Shown one piece after another: positions 1 through 18,187 of a stretch of DNA of 64,000 nt. The position numbers were made by a program, and so were the translations under genes. Source of the stretch: Anadara kagoshimensis (Eukaryota; Mollusca; Bivalvia; Arcoida; Arcidae); the NCBI GenBank assembly GCA_021292105.1, contig CM037869.1, positions 24,814,050-24,878,049 of the forward strand, in the 5' to 3' direction. How positions within the stretch are numbered: the stretch's first letter is position 1; every line of letters starts with the position of its first letter. The notes beneath the pieces are model-generated. The model worked only from the letters and a program-made list of their open reading frames with translations, had not been told where the DNA came from and did not search any database.

Positions 1-39
1 TACAGATTTCTATAATCGCTGGTCCTAATATATATCAAT

Positions 40-180
40 CCAAGACCAAAACACAATCCCAAAGCAAAGTTAAAACTTTGCAAGTTAAGCGCAGCCGGGG
101 AAGTAAGACCGAGTGTTCCGAGGAAGCAAGTACCTCGTGTTTAGCTAGTTCCACCCGTCACGTGTGTAATTTATTTGTTT
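40..180 (-). repeat. Retroelement 3'-tail repeat, copy 1
   Basis: One of six copies in the window of a roughly 150-bp dispersed sequence. Read on the minus strand it has a stretch like GCTAAACGGGAGGTGCTTAC, a GGCCTCAC-like segment, then a short inverted repeat (CAAAG, spacer, CTTTG) followed by GATTGTG. In two other copies the sequence lies directly downstream of RT coding sequence, so I read it as that element's 3' tail. This copy has no RT next to it; an ATC/GAT microsatellite abuts its 5' side. Confidence 0.7.
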
Positions 181-181
181 T

Positions 182-182
<1 letters not shown>

Positions 183-220
<38 letters not shown>
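183..220. repeat. (ATC)n microsatellite
   Basis: About 12 perfect ATC units. They sit on the 5' side (minus-strand sense) of the adjacent tail repeat. Confidence 0.95.
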
Positions 221-420
221 AGTTCCGTTCCATCAAATATGTCTCAAAATATTCTGTAAAAACATAAAGCATGAATATACAATGTATATAATCCGTATAG
301 TATACATGGAATTATAAAAGGTGTTTCAGAAAAAATATCCAATCACAAAATGCCATCTAAAAAATTATAAAATAAAAAATGAAATTGGTTTTCAATACAG
401 ATGATGGTTTTTATAAGAAT

Positions 421-421
<1 letters not shown>

Positions 422-455
<34 letters not shown>
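422..455. repeat. Poly(T) run
   Basis: Uninterrupted T homopolymer of about 34 nt. Length is likely unreliable in any assembly. Confidence 0.95.
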
Positions 456-456
<1 letters not shown>

Positions 457-478
457 ATACCGAGTATTTCTGTTTCAC

Positions 479-480
<2 letters not shown>

Positions 481-523
<43 letters not shown>
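481..523. repeat. (TA)n microsatellite
   Basis: About 21 TA units. The short open frames across 78-570 come from this and the neighbouring simple repeats. From 524 to 1126 I see only AT-rich unique sequence and no gene. Confidence 0.95.
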
Positions 524-524
<1 letters not shown>

Positions 525-1126
525 TCCAGAATGCTTTAATACTGACCAAAATAAAAAAATATATTTCTGATATAATTATCAATAGTCAATTAATGCATAA
601 CTTGTTAAACGTACTTCTGATGTAACTATTTTGAATTTGGTCTGACATTCCGTGTCCAGATTCTACACCAAAGTATCATACTGATACTGATGTTTGCCAT
701 TTGAAGAAAGAAGGGATCGATGCTAGCAATACAACATCACGTATTTCTTTTAGCTTTTAAGTATTTAAATATAAAGTTTATCATTAAGAGTCAATAAATA
801 ACTTATTTGTTTGTAGTAAAATAGATAACATTTTTGAAAAATCCAGACACTTTTTAGTGTGCCCACAAGATTGTTGTATGCGGGTCTGTTTAGTCACATG
901 TAACACGTCAATGTAATTGTATGCTGATGTCGTTTCTAACAATAAATGTTTTATTTTTAAAAACTATGTTTCTTTTCATTTTTATGAAGACCCAAATTTG
1001 ACATACATGTATTTTGAACACCCGTGAAACGAAAAGCAAAAGGAAAACTTTGAACAATTTTATGTCACACATTTAATTTTAGTCAGTAGCTGACAATTTT
1101 TTTTCTTTTCTTTTTTCTTATTTCTT

Positions 1127-1643
1127 TTGTTGTATTGCGTTCTTGGATGCTATGACTATTGCTAAATATGTGTTGTGTTGTTTTGTTGTGTTGCGTTCTT
1201 GGATGCTATGACTATTGCTAAATATGTGTTGTTTTGTTGTGTTGCGTTCTTGGATGCTATGACTATTGCTAAATATGTGTTGTTTTGTTGTGTTGCGTTC
1301 TTGGATGCTATGACTATTGCTAAATATGTGTTGTTTTGTTGTGTTGCGTTCTTGGATGCTATGACTATTGCTAAATATGTGTTGTTTTGTTGTGTTGCGT
1401 TCTTGGATGCTATGACTATTGCTAAATATGTGTTGTTTTGTTGTGTTGCGTTCTTGGATGCTATGACTATTGCTAAATATGCATTGTTTTGTTGTGTTGC
1501 GTTCTTGGATGCTATGACTATTGCTAAATATGTGTTGTTTTGTTGTGTTGCGTTCTTGGATGCTATGACTATTGCTAAATATGTGTTGTTTTGTTGTGTT
1601 GCGTTCTTGGATGCTATGACTATTGCTAAATATGTGTTGTTTT
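1127..1643. repeat. 51-bp minisatellite, about 10 units
   Basis: Near-identical 51-bp units containing GCGTTCTTGGATGCTATGAC and ending GCTAAATATGTG. One unit near 1481 reads GCATTG instead of GTGTTG. Because 51 is a multiple of three, both strands stay open (about 170 codons each); this is periodicity, not coding. The array ends 50 bp before a retroelement tail copy (1697-1855). Confidence 0.95.
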
Positions 1644-1696
1644 GTTTTCTCGTGTTCTTAATTGCATATTTCACTATAGTTATTTCCTGTTAATAT

Positions 1697-1855
1697 TGCA
1701 TACCTGGCAGGTGTAGCTTGCTAAACGGGAGGTTTTTATCCTTCCGGAGCACCCGGCCTCACGTTTCTGTTGGACGTTCGTGTGTTTAACCTGACTTGTC
1801 AGTTTCAAAGTTTTTACTTTGGTTTTGCATTGTGATTTGAACATGGTATGTTTGT
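1697..1855 (+). repeat. Retroelement 3'-tail repeat, copy 2
   Basis: Shares GGCAGGTGTA, GCTAAACGGGAGG and CCTTCCGGAGCACCCGGCCT with the other copies. It contains the perfect hairpin CAAAGTTTTTACTTTG (6-bp stem, 4-nt loop), then a TTGTGATTTGAACATGG-like end. It follows the 51-bp array directly. Confidence 0.8.
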
Positions 1856-2089
1856 TTTTTTTTAAATTTCGCCCATATTTTATTTGTTGGTAATTTTTGC
1901 TGAATTATATCATTTCTCAATTAATATAGCCGCGGGTTCATTGGAAAAAATCTAACGTATGTTGTTTATGAAAAACAAATTAGAACTTTGCTTGAATAAA
2001 CCCAATCGCGACTAAAAGATAGTGTGATCTCAACTCTCGATAATAAGCATGTTTGGTAATTATTTACCTGAATTACTTTCCGGTTTCAT

Positions 2090-2696
2090 TAAAAAAACAT
2101 TTTACCATGTGTGTCATTTACAAAACAATCGGTATACCACTTGGCGTAAACTTTGCACTATTGCTTGCTGATTTGTTTCTTTGTTGGTATCAAACAGAAA
2201 TCAATGCAGGACCTTGTTGGATCTGGAGAGAAGACTGTCGCCTAATCATTCAACTCCGAATACAGATATTTAGATGACGTTCTATCTGTTAATTGTTCTA
2301 AATTTGGACACTGTGTGTCTATCCATCTATCTTAGTGAGCTTGATAAAAAGATACGACTGATTCTTCAAGTTCTGCTTCAAGTTCTGCTTCAAGTTCTGC
2401 TTCGTGTTTAGACTTATATCTCAATTAGACTACATTTGATACTATTTGACAATGTGATGACTTCAATATTTTATCGCCAACTTTCTTTTTTTATGAAGCA
2501 ATATACCTGTTTCTTCTGCTGATGGGTTATTTGTTTTACAATGTATATGCTATGGTAGAGCTTATTCCCACAATGGGAACTTTATATAACGAAGCAAGCT
2601 GCTTTCACATAAACTGTTGACGCAATATTGCAAGCATAGGCATATCAAGGCCATAAAAAGTTTCATGATCGCCATCACAATATTGTTAATAAGAAT
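2090..2696 (+). pseudogene. Degenerate reverse transcriptase fragment of a retroelement
   Basis: Plus-strand translation in shifting frames gives TIGIPLGVNFALLLADLF, an RT motif of the GIPxG...LADLF type, then YLDDVLS (catalytic YxDD box) near 2260. Nucleotide similarity then continues to about 2690 with the minus-strand copy at 22831-23330, including the stretch that copy translates as LIRYGRACS...KKFYDRHHSIVDK. Stops and frameshifts break the frame, and the 5' part (most of RT and any endonuclease) is missing. I cannot fix the family; a Penelope-like or other non-LTR element is possible. The 3' end runs straight into the 36-bp array, and the element's tail resumes after it. Confidence 0.75.
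2365..2403. repeat. 12-bp direct repeat, three units
   Basis: AAGTTCTGCTTC is repeated three times within the RT remnant. The second RT copy has AGTTCTGCTTC once, so this is a small local expansion inside the coding segment. Confidence 0.8.
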
Positions 2697-4732
2697 GACG
2701 TACCTGTATCCAATATTACCCTGGATATATTTGACGTACCTGTATCCAATATTTACCCTGGATATATTTGACGTACCTGTATCCAATATTACCCTGGATA
2801 TATTTGACGTACCTGTATCCAATATTACCCTGGATATATTTGACGTACCTGTATCCAATATTACCCTGGATATATTTGACGTACCTGTATCCAATATTAC
2901 CCTGGATATATTTGACGTACCTGTATCCAATATTACCCTGGATATATTTGACGTACCTGTATCCAATATTTACCCTGGATATATTTGACGTACCTGTATC
3001 CAATATTACCCTGGATATATTTGACGTACCTGTATCCAATATTACCCTGGATATATTTGACGTACCTGTATCCAATATTACCCTGGATATATTTGACGTA
3101 CCTGTATCCAATATTACCCTGGATATATTTGACGTACCTGTATCCAATATTTACCCTGGATATATTTGACGTACCTGTATCCAATATTACCCTGGATATA
3201 TTTGACGTCTCTGTATCCAATATTACCCTGGATATATTTGACGTACCTGTATCCAATATTTACCCTGGATATATTTGACGTACCTGTATCCAATATTACC
3301 CTGGATATATTTGACGTACCTGTATCCAATATTACCCTGGATATATTTGACGTACCTGTATCCAATATTACCCTGGATATATTTGACGTACCTGTATCCA
3401 ATATTACCCTGGATATATTTGACGTACCTGTATCCAATATTTACCCTGGATATATTTGACGTACCTGTATCCAATATTACCCTGGATATATTTGACGTAC
3501 CTGTATCCAATATTACCCTGGATATATTTGACGTACCTGTATCCAATATTTACCCTGGATATATTTGACGTACCTGTATCCAATATTACCCTGGATATAT
3601 TTGACGTACCTGTATCCAATATTACCCTGGATATATTTGACGTACCTTTATCCAATATTACCCTGGATATATTTGACGTACCTGTATCCAATATTACCCT
3701 GGATATATTTGACGTACCTGTATCCAATATTACCCTGGATATATTTGACGTCTCTGTATCCAATATTACCCTGGATATATTTGACGTACCTGTATCCAAT
3801 ATTACCCTGGATATATTTGACGTCTCTGTATCCAATATTACCCTGGATATATTTGACGTACCTGTATCCAATATTACCCTGGATATATTTGACGTCTCTG
3901 TATCCAATATTACCCTGGATATATTTGACGTCTCTGTATCCAATATTACCCTGGATATATTTGACGTACCTGTATCCAATATTACCCTGGATATATTTGA
4001 CGTACCTGTATCCAATATTTACCCTGGATATATTTGACGTACCTGTATCCAATATTACCCTGGATATATTTGACGTACCTGTATCCAATATTACCCTGGA
4101 TATATTTGACGTACCTGTATCCAATATTACCCTGGATATATTTGACGTACCTGTATCCAATATTACCCTGGATATATTTGACGTACCTGTATCCAATATT
4201 ACCCTGGATATATTTGACGTCTCTGTATCCAATATTACCCTGGATATATTTGACGTACCTGTATCCAATATTACCCTGGATATATTTGACGTCTCTGTAT
4301 CCAATATTACCCTGGATATATTTGACGTACCTGTATCCAATATTACCCTGGATATATTTGACGTCTCTGTATCCAATATTACCCTGGATATATTTGACGT
4401 CTCTGTATCCAATATTACCCTGGATATATTTGACGTCTCTGTATCCAATATTACCCTGGATATATTTGACGTCTCTGTATCCAATATTACCCTGGATATG
4501 TTTGACGTACCTGTATCCAATATTACCCTGGATATATTTGACGTCTCTGTATCTAATATTACCCTGGATATATTTGAGGTACCTGTATCCAATATTACCC
4601 TGGATATATTTGACGTACCTGTATCCAATATTACCCTGGATATATTTGACGTACCTGTATCCAATATTACCTTGGATATATTTGACGTCTCTGTATCCAA
4701 TATTACCCTGGATATATTTGACGTCCCCTAGT
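2697..4732. repeat. 36-bp satellite-like array, about 56 units, inside the retroelement
   Basis: The unit has two halves: GACGTACCTGTATCC, then AATATTACCCTGGATATATTT. It contains the inverted repeat TATCC...GGATA. Two subtypes alternate: GACGTACCTG and GACGTCTCTG. Seven units carry one extra T (37 bp), which shifts the frame and gives the many overlapping open frames. One frame reads FDVPVSNITLDI per unit, and this continues the RT frame from upstream. The flanks on both sides match consecutive parts of the unexpanded retroelement at 22831-23148. The array shows higher-order periods of 290 bp and 469 bp. Confidence 0.95.
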
Positions 4733-4764
4733 TCATGTTTCTTTCATTCTCATTTTTATAACAC

Positions 4765-4930
4765 ACGTGGCAGGTGTACCTATCTAAACGGGAGGTGCTT
4801 ACCCTTCCGAAACACTCGGCCTCACTTCCGTGATGGAAGTTCACGTGTTTTACCTAACTTGTCAGTTCCAAAGTTTTTACTTTGCTTTGGGATTGTGATT
4901 TGTACATGGATTAGTATGTTTGTTTTTAAT
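4765..4930 (+). repeat. Retroelement 3'-tail repeat, copy 3
   Basis: Follows the end of the 36-bp array. It has GGCAGGTGTACC, CTAAACGGGAGGTGCTTACC, and the same perfect hairpin CAAAGTTTTTACTTTG near 4870, then GGGATTGTGATTTGTACATG. With 2090-4764 it forms one retroelement remnant whose coding end has been expanded. Confidence 0.85.
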
Positions 4931-5863
4931 TTCTGTTCAGTTTGCTTTGTCTTGACGCTGGTTTTGGCTATTGTAAAAGTACATGTAATTCTGTCTGTAT
5001 CTTTCTTTATTTCATGCAATCGTGGATTTAAAAAAACAAAGTTGTACAACCTGATATGTTACCAGTGTTTGTAATTACAGGCAATGTAAGTACACATTGT
5101 TTAACATATTTATTGGGGGCAAATGCACAAACTATTAAGATCATTTAAGTAGGATATGGAAACTCCCACATAACCCTACTGGTTTTCTTCTAAAAACAAA
5201 TAGACATACTGATGTCACCCAGTATTTCTTATCCCAAGGAATAGATTAAATGATGTTTTACATCCCAATCTTTCCAGATCAGAGAATCACCACCAGAATA
5301 CCAAAGCTAGAGTTAAAGTAGAACCGTCTCTTGAGAGCCAAATACCTCCCGCCCCAACATTTAATGTTTATGACCTTGTTTCAAGGTCATGGCACACCTT
5401 TGGACCATGAAAATTATTCATGTCAAGTTTTATACCGGACGTCTAAAGCAATTATGGTCTGGACACGATTTTACACGGATAGACAGACAGACATGGTGAT
5501 TCCTATATACCCCACAAACTATTGGGGTGGGGGGGTATAATTAAAATATGTCCGGAATGGAACCAAAGTGCTGAAAATACTGTAATGGTCAAGTTTGTGC
5601 TTTAGACCCCTCGACAGACGGTGTTAGTTAAGAAGACACAACAACAACAACAACAATTAGTTTGGACAGATGTTTATATTGCACATATAAAATAACAATA
5701 AATAAATAAATACATGGATCACAGAAAATAAAAATGTTTCCATAGCAACAAACTGTATATCAAGAAAGTTTTAAGTTAAAATGTCACGTATAAAACTTAT
5801 AGATATACGAGTACCCAACAGCGCAACCAAGTCCGTCACTAGTACATATTCTAATTGGATTTA
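4931..5863. other. Gene-free interval with one dispersed-repeat fragment
   Basis: No supported gene. About 5325-5540 resembles a dispersed sequence also seen near 54770-55040 and 60035-60126: a CCTTG-rich start, an ACGGATAGACAGACAGAC segment, then CCTATATACCCC and a G-run before GGTATAAT. The rest is AT-rich, with a short ACA repeat near 5638. Confidence 0.5.
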
Positions 5864-6043
5864 CAGTCAAACCTGCCATAAAGGCCATAGAATATCTATA
5901 GAATATCCACCTGCTATAAAGGCAAGTAAAATAAAATCCCAATTGCTATTTATTCGTGTTATTTAAACCTGTATATAAGGACGACATGCTGATAAATGCC
6001 ACTTTTACTGGATACATTAGTTGCCTTTATAGACTTCAAACCT
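5864..6043 (+). mobile_element. MITE family M1 (TA target, CAGTC termini)
   Basis: Starts TA-CAGTCAAACCTGCC and carries the family's internal CCACCTGCTATAAAGGC and TTTAAACCTGTATATAAGG segments. Its right end is decayed. Better copies at 38311, 54115 and 59693 have inverted ends CAGTCnAACCTG / CAGGTTTGACTG next to TA, as expected for a Tc1/mariner-type non-autonomous element. Confidence 0.7.
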
Positions 6044-6242
6044 TCAACGCTCTATTTCTCTATCTTGTAGAAGTACCCTGATTTTCTCGATGCACACCGC
6101 TATCATTAGACTTGCTCAATTGCTTGTCATTCTTTTACAATTATCGCTTTGTGGGTATGAATTTAAATTGTTCATTGATATGTATTCTACAAAATTTTAT
6201 GACTAGTTTCTTTGAGCATTTTAAATTTAATACAAAATCGTT

Positions 6243-12986
<6,744 letters not shown>

Positions 12987-12998
12987 TTTAAAATTCAT

Positions 12999-13440
12999 CA
13001 AAAATGTGCTTAAATTATGTCCTAGTTCTTTCCCATATTTTTATAAATGTATAAAAAAATCTTGAGATTTTTGTAAATAATAGTTTAAAGTTAAGTTCTT
13101 GAATTTCTACCTATCGGCTTCCGAGAGACAAAATTCCTTAACTGTTTAAATTGACAAATTATTCGTATAAATATCAAATTTCGGTTAAAATTGACTTAAT
13201 TTCACCTTTCAACACCAGATTGACTAGATACTGAAATCTACAAGTTTAATATTAACACATTTCAGCCAATTATATCAGTAATAATGATCTCAAAGGGAAA
13301 GTTTCCTTGTCAATCAAAATATCAATATGTCGTGTTGCATTTCATTAGCATCAAACAGCATCCCGCCAAATGGCACGTGGCGTTTATGAAGCCCCGCCCA
13401 TCGTTTATTTTTCAAATTGAGTCAATGTTCTATGAAACAC
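12999..13440 (-). promoter_or_regulatory. Probable arx 5' UTR and upstream region
   Basis: Upstream of the start on the minus strand. A TTTATAAAAATATG stretch near 13035-13050 could be a TATA-like site. Further out lie CCCCGCCC (13392-13399; GC box on the minus strand) and an E-box CACGTG near 13374. These are motif matches only; the transcription start is not visible. Confidence 0.35.
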
Positions 13441-15218
13441 ATGATTGATTGATGGCATTATCAAATAATGTAGTCATTCGCGGTACTATTGAATTAACGT
13501 GCGGTAAGATCGTCATTTTATTTAATACGCCTTTTAAATTATATTTTTTTTTTAATTTTCAATATTTAAAGAAATTCAAAAATATTTTTAAAATTTTGTC
13601 CATACAATTTTTAAGAATTAATTTATGTGGTTACATCAAGAGATGATGATAAGCTTTTTCTATTACATGTACACATATATATTACTAGTTATATTTTCAC
13701 ATTATTAGTTATATTTTCAAAAAATATATTTCCAGTCTCAAAAAATCATTTTGGTAAGAAAATGTATTACTGCAAAACATGTATGTATAACAAATTGCAC
13801 ATAATCTAATTCAGAGGCGAAACAAACAGCTCTATTATCTTAAATTTGAAATTAACTTTCCTGCTAGTTTTATGAGAACGTCACCAGTCTATCGTTAATG
13901 TTCGAAAACACCAGCTAAAAAAGACGAAAACGTGACACAAAAACGCAAAAGAGTTATACAAATATTGATGTCACCTGCAATATGGCCGGGTACTGAAAAT
14001 AATGATAAAACTTCGTATATATGGGCTGCAGCATCAACTATACAACAGCATCGTAGCAAAGAAACAACGAATTGGAAACCATGGTTAAGTTGATATCCTT
14101 CTGTGACCAAATCCTTCAATGAGAATATAATTGTTTATGCATGTAATTTATTAATTGTTCATACTTTTCATACAAATATTGTGTTTGGTCTGTGAGTTAT
14201 AACTTATGGCTAAATAAAGAATATACATTTGAATATGTCAGACACTTTATCAATAGTTTTCCCTCAGAATACGATACATTGACGCTCCTTTTCAACATAT
14301 AATGTAGTAGTGAAAAGTGTTTGAAATAAATAAATATTGTTTCTTTTTCTTTTTATGCAGCGAGGAATAGCCAAAACCCTCGAAACTGAACCTGACATGT
14401 TTCTGTTCTGCTGGGCTCTTTGCTTTTCCGTAAAAATCGGCTTGCCCGTTTCCCAGCAACCCAACTCTACACGTTGCTAAGATTTCTCCTGTATATGAAT
14501 CATCAAATTGGTAGGACAAGTAATCATGCTTCAAAGCAAACCATACGTTGAGTCTATATAAGTAAGTTAAGGTCATGGTGCGGACACTTAGAAGCAACCT
14601 AATATTTGCATACATTCTGTAGTTGAATAACTTGTACTTGACCATAGTCAGATCAAACAGGAACACGTCATAAAAAAAAATAAAAACAAAACAAAAAATG
14701 AAAAAAAATAAAAACATGAAACAAATTAAGAAAAGAAGAAAAAGCTTGACAAAATTAGATACAAATGTTATATGTTTGATGCGATCTTCAAAATGACACC
14801 GTAGAACATCGGATATCTTAAACTTAAACAATAATTTTATTTTGGTGTCATGTGCTGATTTTTCATCCTTTTTTAATTACATACAACAATGGTATCAAAT
14901 TTGCCAAATATAATTTACAGAAAATCTTAATTAATTAAGGAATGATTGTGAAACCGGTACCAGTTTTATAAATAAAACAATGAAACAATGTTTCAATAAA
15001 ACAATGAAACAGGATAGCTGAGTAGTTGTGGTTTTGGTCTATTAAGCATATCTCAGAACCTTCGTTTTTAAACACAGACTTGTGATAAACCCTCTGAAAT
15101 ATGCTTCTTTTTTAAAAACTTGTCATCAGTATTTGTTTAAAAATTGTGCTTGTGAAAGACACATTCATTTCTAATATGGGAGAGACCAAACTGTATCTTA
15201 AATAAAATAAAGCATGTA
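13441..15218. other. Gene-free interval
   Basis: AT-rich unique sequence. I see no exon with conserved protein content. The open frames on both strands (including 14292-14831 minus, rich in F and L from A/T runs) have no recognisable domain. About 14920-14965 resembles one end of the M5 element family (GGAATGATTGTGAAACC). Confidence 0.5.
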
Positions 15219-15430
15219 CAGTACAGATCTGTCAAAAGTTTAACACTTATCTAGCGAAAAGGGATCGAAGATCGGCTTTCGAGTGGTCGAGAGTAGACGA
15301 AAAGCTGCCGAGAGATCGATAACAGATCTGTTGAGATATAGCCAAGAAGGAGCCGAAATGAGCTCCCGATTTGGCACCAATTCGTTAGCTTAGTGTTAAA
15401 CTTTGAACACTGAGATCTCAAGTACTGTAC
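15219..15430. mobile_element. MITE family M2
   Basis: Left end CAGTACAGATCTGTCAAAAG then TTTAACAC; right end GTGTTAAACTTTGAACACTG then AGTACTGTA. Together they form imperfect terminal inverted repeats of about 28 bp next to TA. The interior has GCCGAGAGATCGATAA and GAGCTCCCGATTTGGC. Family members are at 21842, 25750, 26407 and 35847. Confidence 0.75.
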
Positions 15431-17220
15431 TTGCTAGGATTATACAATGTTAACTTTTAGCCAGGTCGTTTGTGGAACTAGTTCTTATAAACAAAAATCA
15501 CAATAAAACTGTAATGCATTTTTAAATCATCAGGCGTGTATTTGAAAACAAAAAATCCGAGACAACCCTAAACAGCTGAACGACCACAGCACTATATAAA
15601 GTGTATATAGGTGAAAATTATCAAATGGTCGCACTTCATTTAGCCTTAACTTTGCTTAAGGGCGTACTTTGTTGGATGAAGCATATATGCACGCAATCTG
15701 AAATTATTTATAACCGATGTTCCACATGAAAAAATATTTTATTAAGCCAAAACAATAACGTATTACTTATGAAATTCAAATCAATTATTATATTTATAAA
15801 TTAAATTGGAACTGAAATTAATAAAAAGTAGCCTCAAGAAAATGATACAATTTCCCCCAAACTTGGTCATTATAAAACATTTGTTGCGTCCCTAGTGTAC
15901 GTGTGTCATTGAGACGATAACGAGTAGCCTTCAGTGACAATCATTTTAAATTTTGGTTTTAACGATCACAATAATTGCATAGGGACCCTGGGTTCTACAA
16001 GTTGAAATTAAATATAATTTACCTTCCAACAATTGTTCTATTGTTCTTTTAATGTATCTTACGTCACGGAATTTACTGAACGGCTATTTTTAAGTTAAAA
16101 CTATTTTGAACATTAACATTGCTTGTGATTTGAAAGTACAAAATGTTCTTTTTTTCTCAGAAAAAAAATAAATTAATAAAGGGATGTAACATGCAATCAA
16201 CCAGCTAACAGTAAACAGATAAATATGATTCCAGGTAAGAAATGACGACCATTGGTAGCGCACTAGTACAGGTGTTAGAAAATAGCATTAATAGAATGTT
16301 TCAGATGAACAACTCCAATACAACAAGGGATGATAAGCTTCATTGTTTTACATGTTTGGTTGTATGTAGGCCAATCCGGCAATTCAATAACATATCCCCA
16401 AACCTACTATTATTATTGTGTTTTCTGAACGCTTACTTTAACTTGAATACATTGTACTTATTTCAGAGACTTTTCCTTCTTGTTTGGGTTGATGTCAGAT
16501 TTCTGTAATTCTGCTTAAAATAATCATTTTTCGTATTTTTGCTGCCATTCACTGATCGTTCTGTCCAAATACAATTTTTCATCATGATAACTATTTTATA
16601 TTATATCTGCTATAAATGGTGTGGTAAAGATTCAGTCTCTGTGGTTCTCAACTGTGATTTTTAATCGAACATTTCGTTCAAAAAGGTTAGACCATTATTT
16701 AATTTAAGTATATTTCAAATGACATAAACGTACCGATCATTTGGTTTAGTGATTCTCACATTAATTCAAGGCTACGTATTTATCAACGATAATGAACAGT
16801 TTATTCTCTGCTGAGAAACAATAGCTTCAAGTCATATGTGTCGTCTGCCCGTTTGTCAATCGTTAGCTTTTTGATGTCCTTTTACAGAAAAATCACAAAT
16901 TCCTTGGTGTAAATTACAGAAATTGTCTTTCTAACATTGTACGTGACAAGATATATTATCATAATTGCTCCGGAGAATTTTAGAATTATGAGAATAAAAT
17001 GAATAAATGAAAATAGGAAAGCGTCATGATCGTTATACACGTACAGGCAAACAATATTGACCTGTCCTGATCATTGTCGGTTGGATGGTTGAATGTTGCT
17101 TAAAGTCACATCAGCAATTTTTCAGCTATTCGCGACGAGAACTATTTTATTTATCTCTATGGATTAATCTATGAACGATTCCGTGTATGCATGTGAAGTG
17201 CGAGTGTGTTGTATGGTCTG
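15431..17220. other. Gene-free interval
   Basis: AT-rich sequence without recognisable coding content. A single end of family M7 (CAGGCAAACAATATTGACCT) lies at 17044. Confidence 0.5.
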
Positions 17221-17221
17221 C

Positions 17222-17455
17222 CTTGTACTAGCGCGCACTCAGGGCAAGCGACTTTAAGGTGCTAGCTCACCGGGTCAATGGGCCACAGACAAGCGTACTA
17301 CTCCCCCAGTCCATTATACTGATACCAGGTGAGCCACTAAAGGCCAACGACAAGGAAAATTCGCTTTCCCACATGTGAGCGGGACTCGAACTCACAGCAG
17401 TGAGAGACCCTGGATTTGTAGACTGACGTCTTATCCATTAGGCCACCCCGGCCTC
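17222..17455 (-). mobile_element. tRNA-derived SINE, family S2
   Basis: Read on the minus strand, the head has GGTGGCCTAATGGATAAGAC (box A-like) and GTGAGTTCGAGTCCCGC (box B). The body ends GCACCTTAAAGTCGC... GCGCGCTAGTAC, shared with the copy at 56125-56400. It is not a functional tRNA gene: the arms do not close properly and a SINE body follows. Confidence 0.7.
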
Positions 17456-17722
17456 TGACGATTGCCGGAGTTAAACGTCTAAATATTTACATTTATGATG
17501 TTTGATTGCATTAAACTCTTTTTGAGACCAAATGAAGTTATTAGACTATAATTACATTCGCCAATGTGACGTCACTCATCTCTTGCCTATGTCCGTGACG
17601 CCATTTGTTGGCTGTTACAGTAATACGTTGAAAGTGCATGTAGTGCACGACAGTGTTTTAAAGTTATTTCAGGATTAAAAAACAATACAATTTTTTCAAA
17701 AATGCGAAATGTAAATATAACT

Positions 17723-17831
17723 ATTGAACTGTCTAGAAATGGCGTTTATAGTGCTATAACTTCCATTGAGGTGCGCGTTATTCAGTTTGCTTTGTACGGT
17801 AACTATAAACGCCATTTCTAGACAGTTCAAT
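17723..17831. repeat. Perfect 30-bp inverted repeat with 49-nt spacer
   Basis: The left arm (17723-17752) begins ATTGAACTGTCTAGAAATGG and the right arm (17802-17831) is its exact reverse complement over all 30 positions. It is probably a fold-back MITE that inserted recently, because the arms have no mismatches. A transcript would make a long hairpin. Confidence 0.9.
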
Positions 17832-18151
17832 GGTTAAATGTGTGGCCTGTTGGCAAATGTGCAGACTGTTTGACCTGTCCGGTTTAACTTTTATTTAATT
17901 GTGTATTATGGACATAGGGAACACAGTTGGTGATGTTGTCTACATCATGTATGGGGAACATGAGTTGATCAACTGTATTAAACTATGTAAAAAAGCAGTA
18001 GATTTTGGAATGGTGCGTGTATGGCATGTTCCTTGATATTATAAACATAATACCAAAGCTAGTATTCTAGGAGATCGATAAAATTTGGATTACATGTTTT
18101 ATCCTCTAGTCATTTACTGTTGAATGAATTGTTATAAATTTTTATTTTTTA

Positions 18152-18187
<36 letters not shown>

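Noticed and set aside
1162-1693. 170-codon frames on both strands
   Set aside because: Produced by the 51-bp repeat, whose length is a multiple of three.
1697-1855. Helitron-type element based on the hairpin near the end of the tail repeat
   Set aside because: The tail directly follows RT coding sequence in two copies, so a retroelement 3' end explains it better; no Rep/helicase sequence or CTRR end is evident.
2697-4732. CRISPR-like array
   Set aside because: Repeats are contiguous without unique spacers, and the genome is eukaryotic.
2562-5074. Many overlapping open frames of 97-388 codons on both strands
   Set aside because: They are translations of the 36-bp array; frame changes follow the 37-bp units. 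Only the link to the RT frame is meaningful.
14292-14831. 179-codon minus-strand frame rich in Phe and Leu
   Set aside because: Composition is explained by A-rich runs on the plus strand; no recognisable domain.
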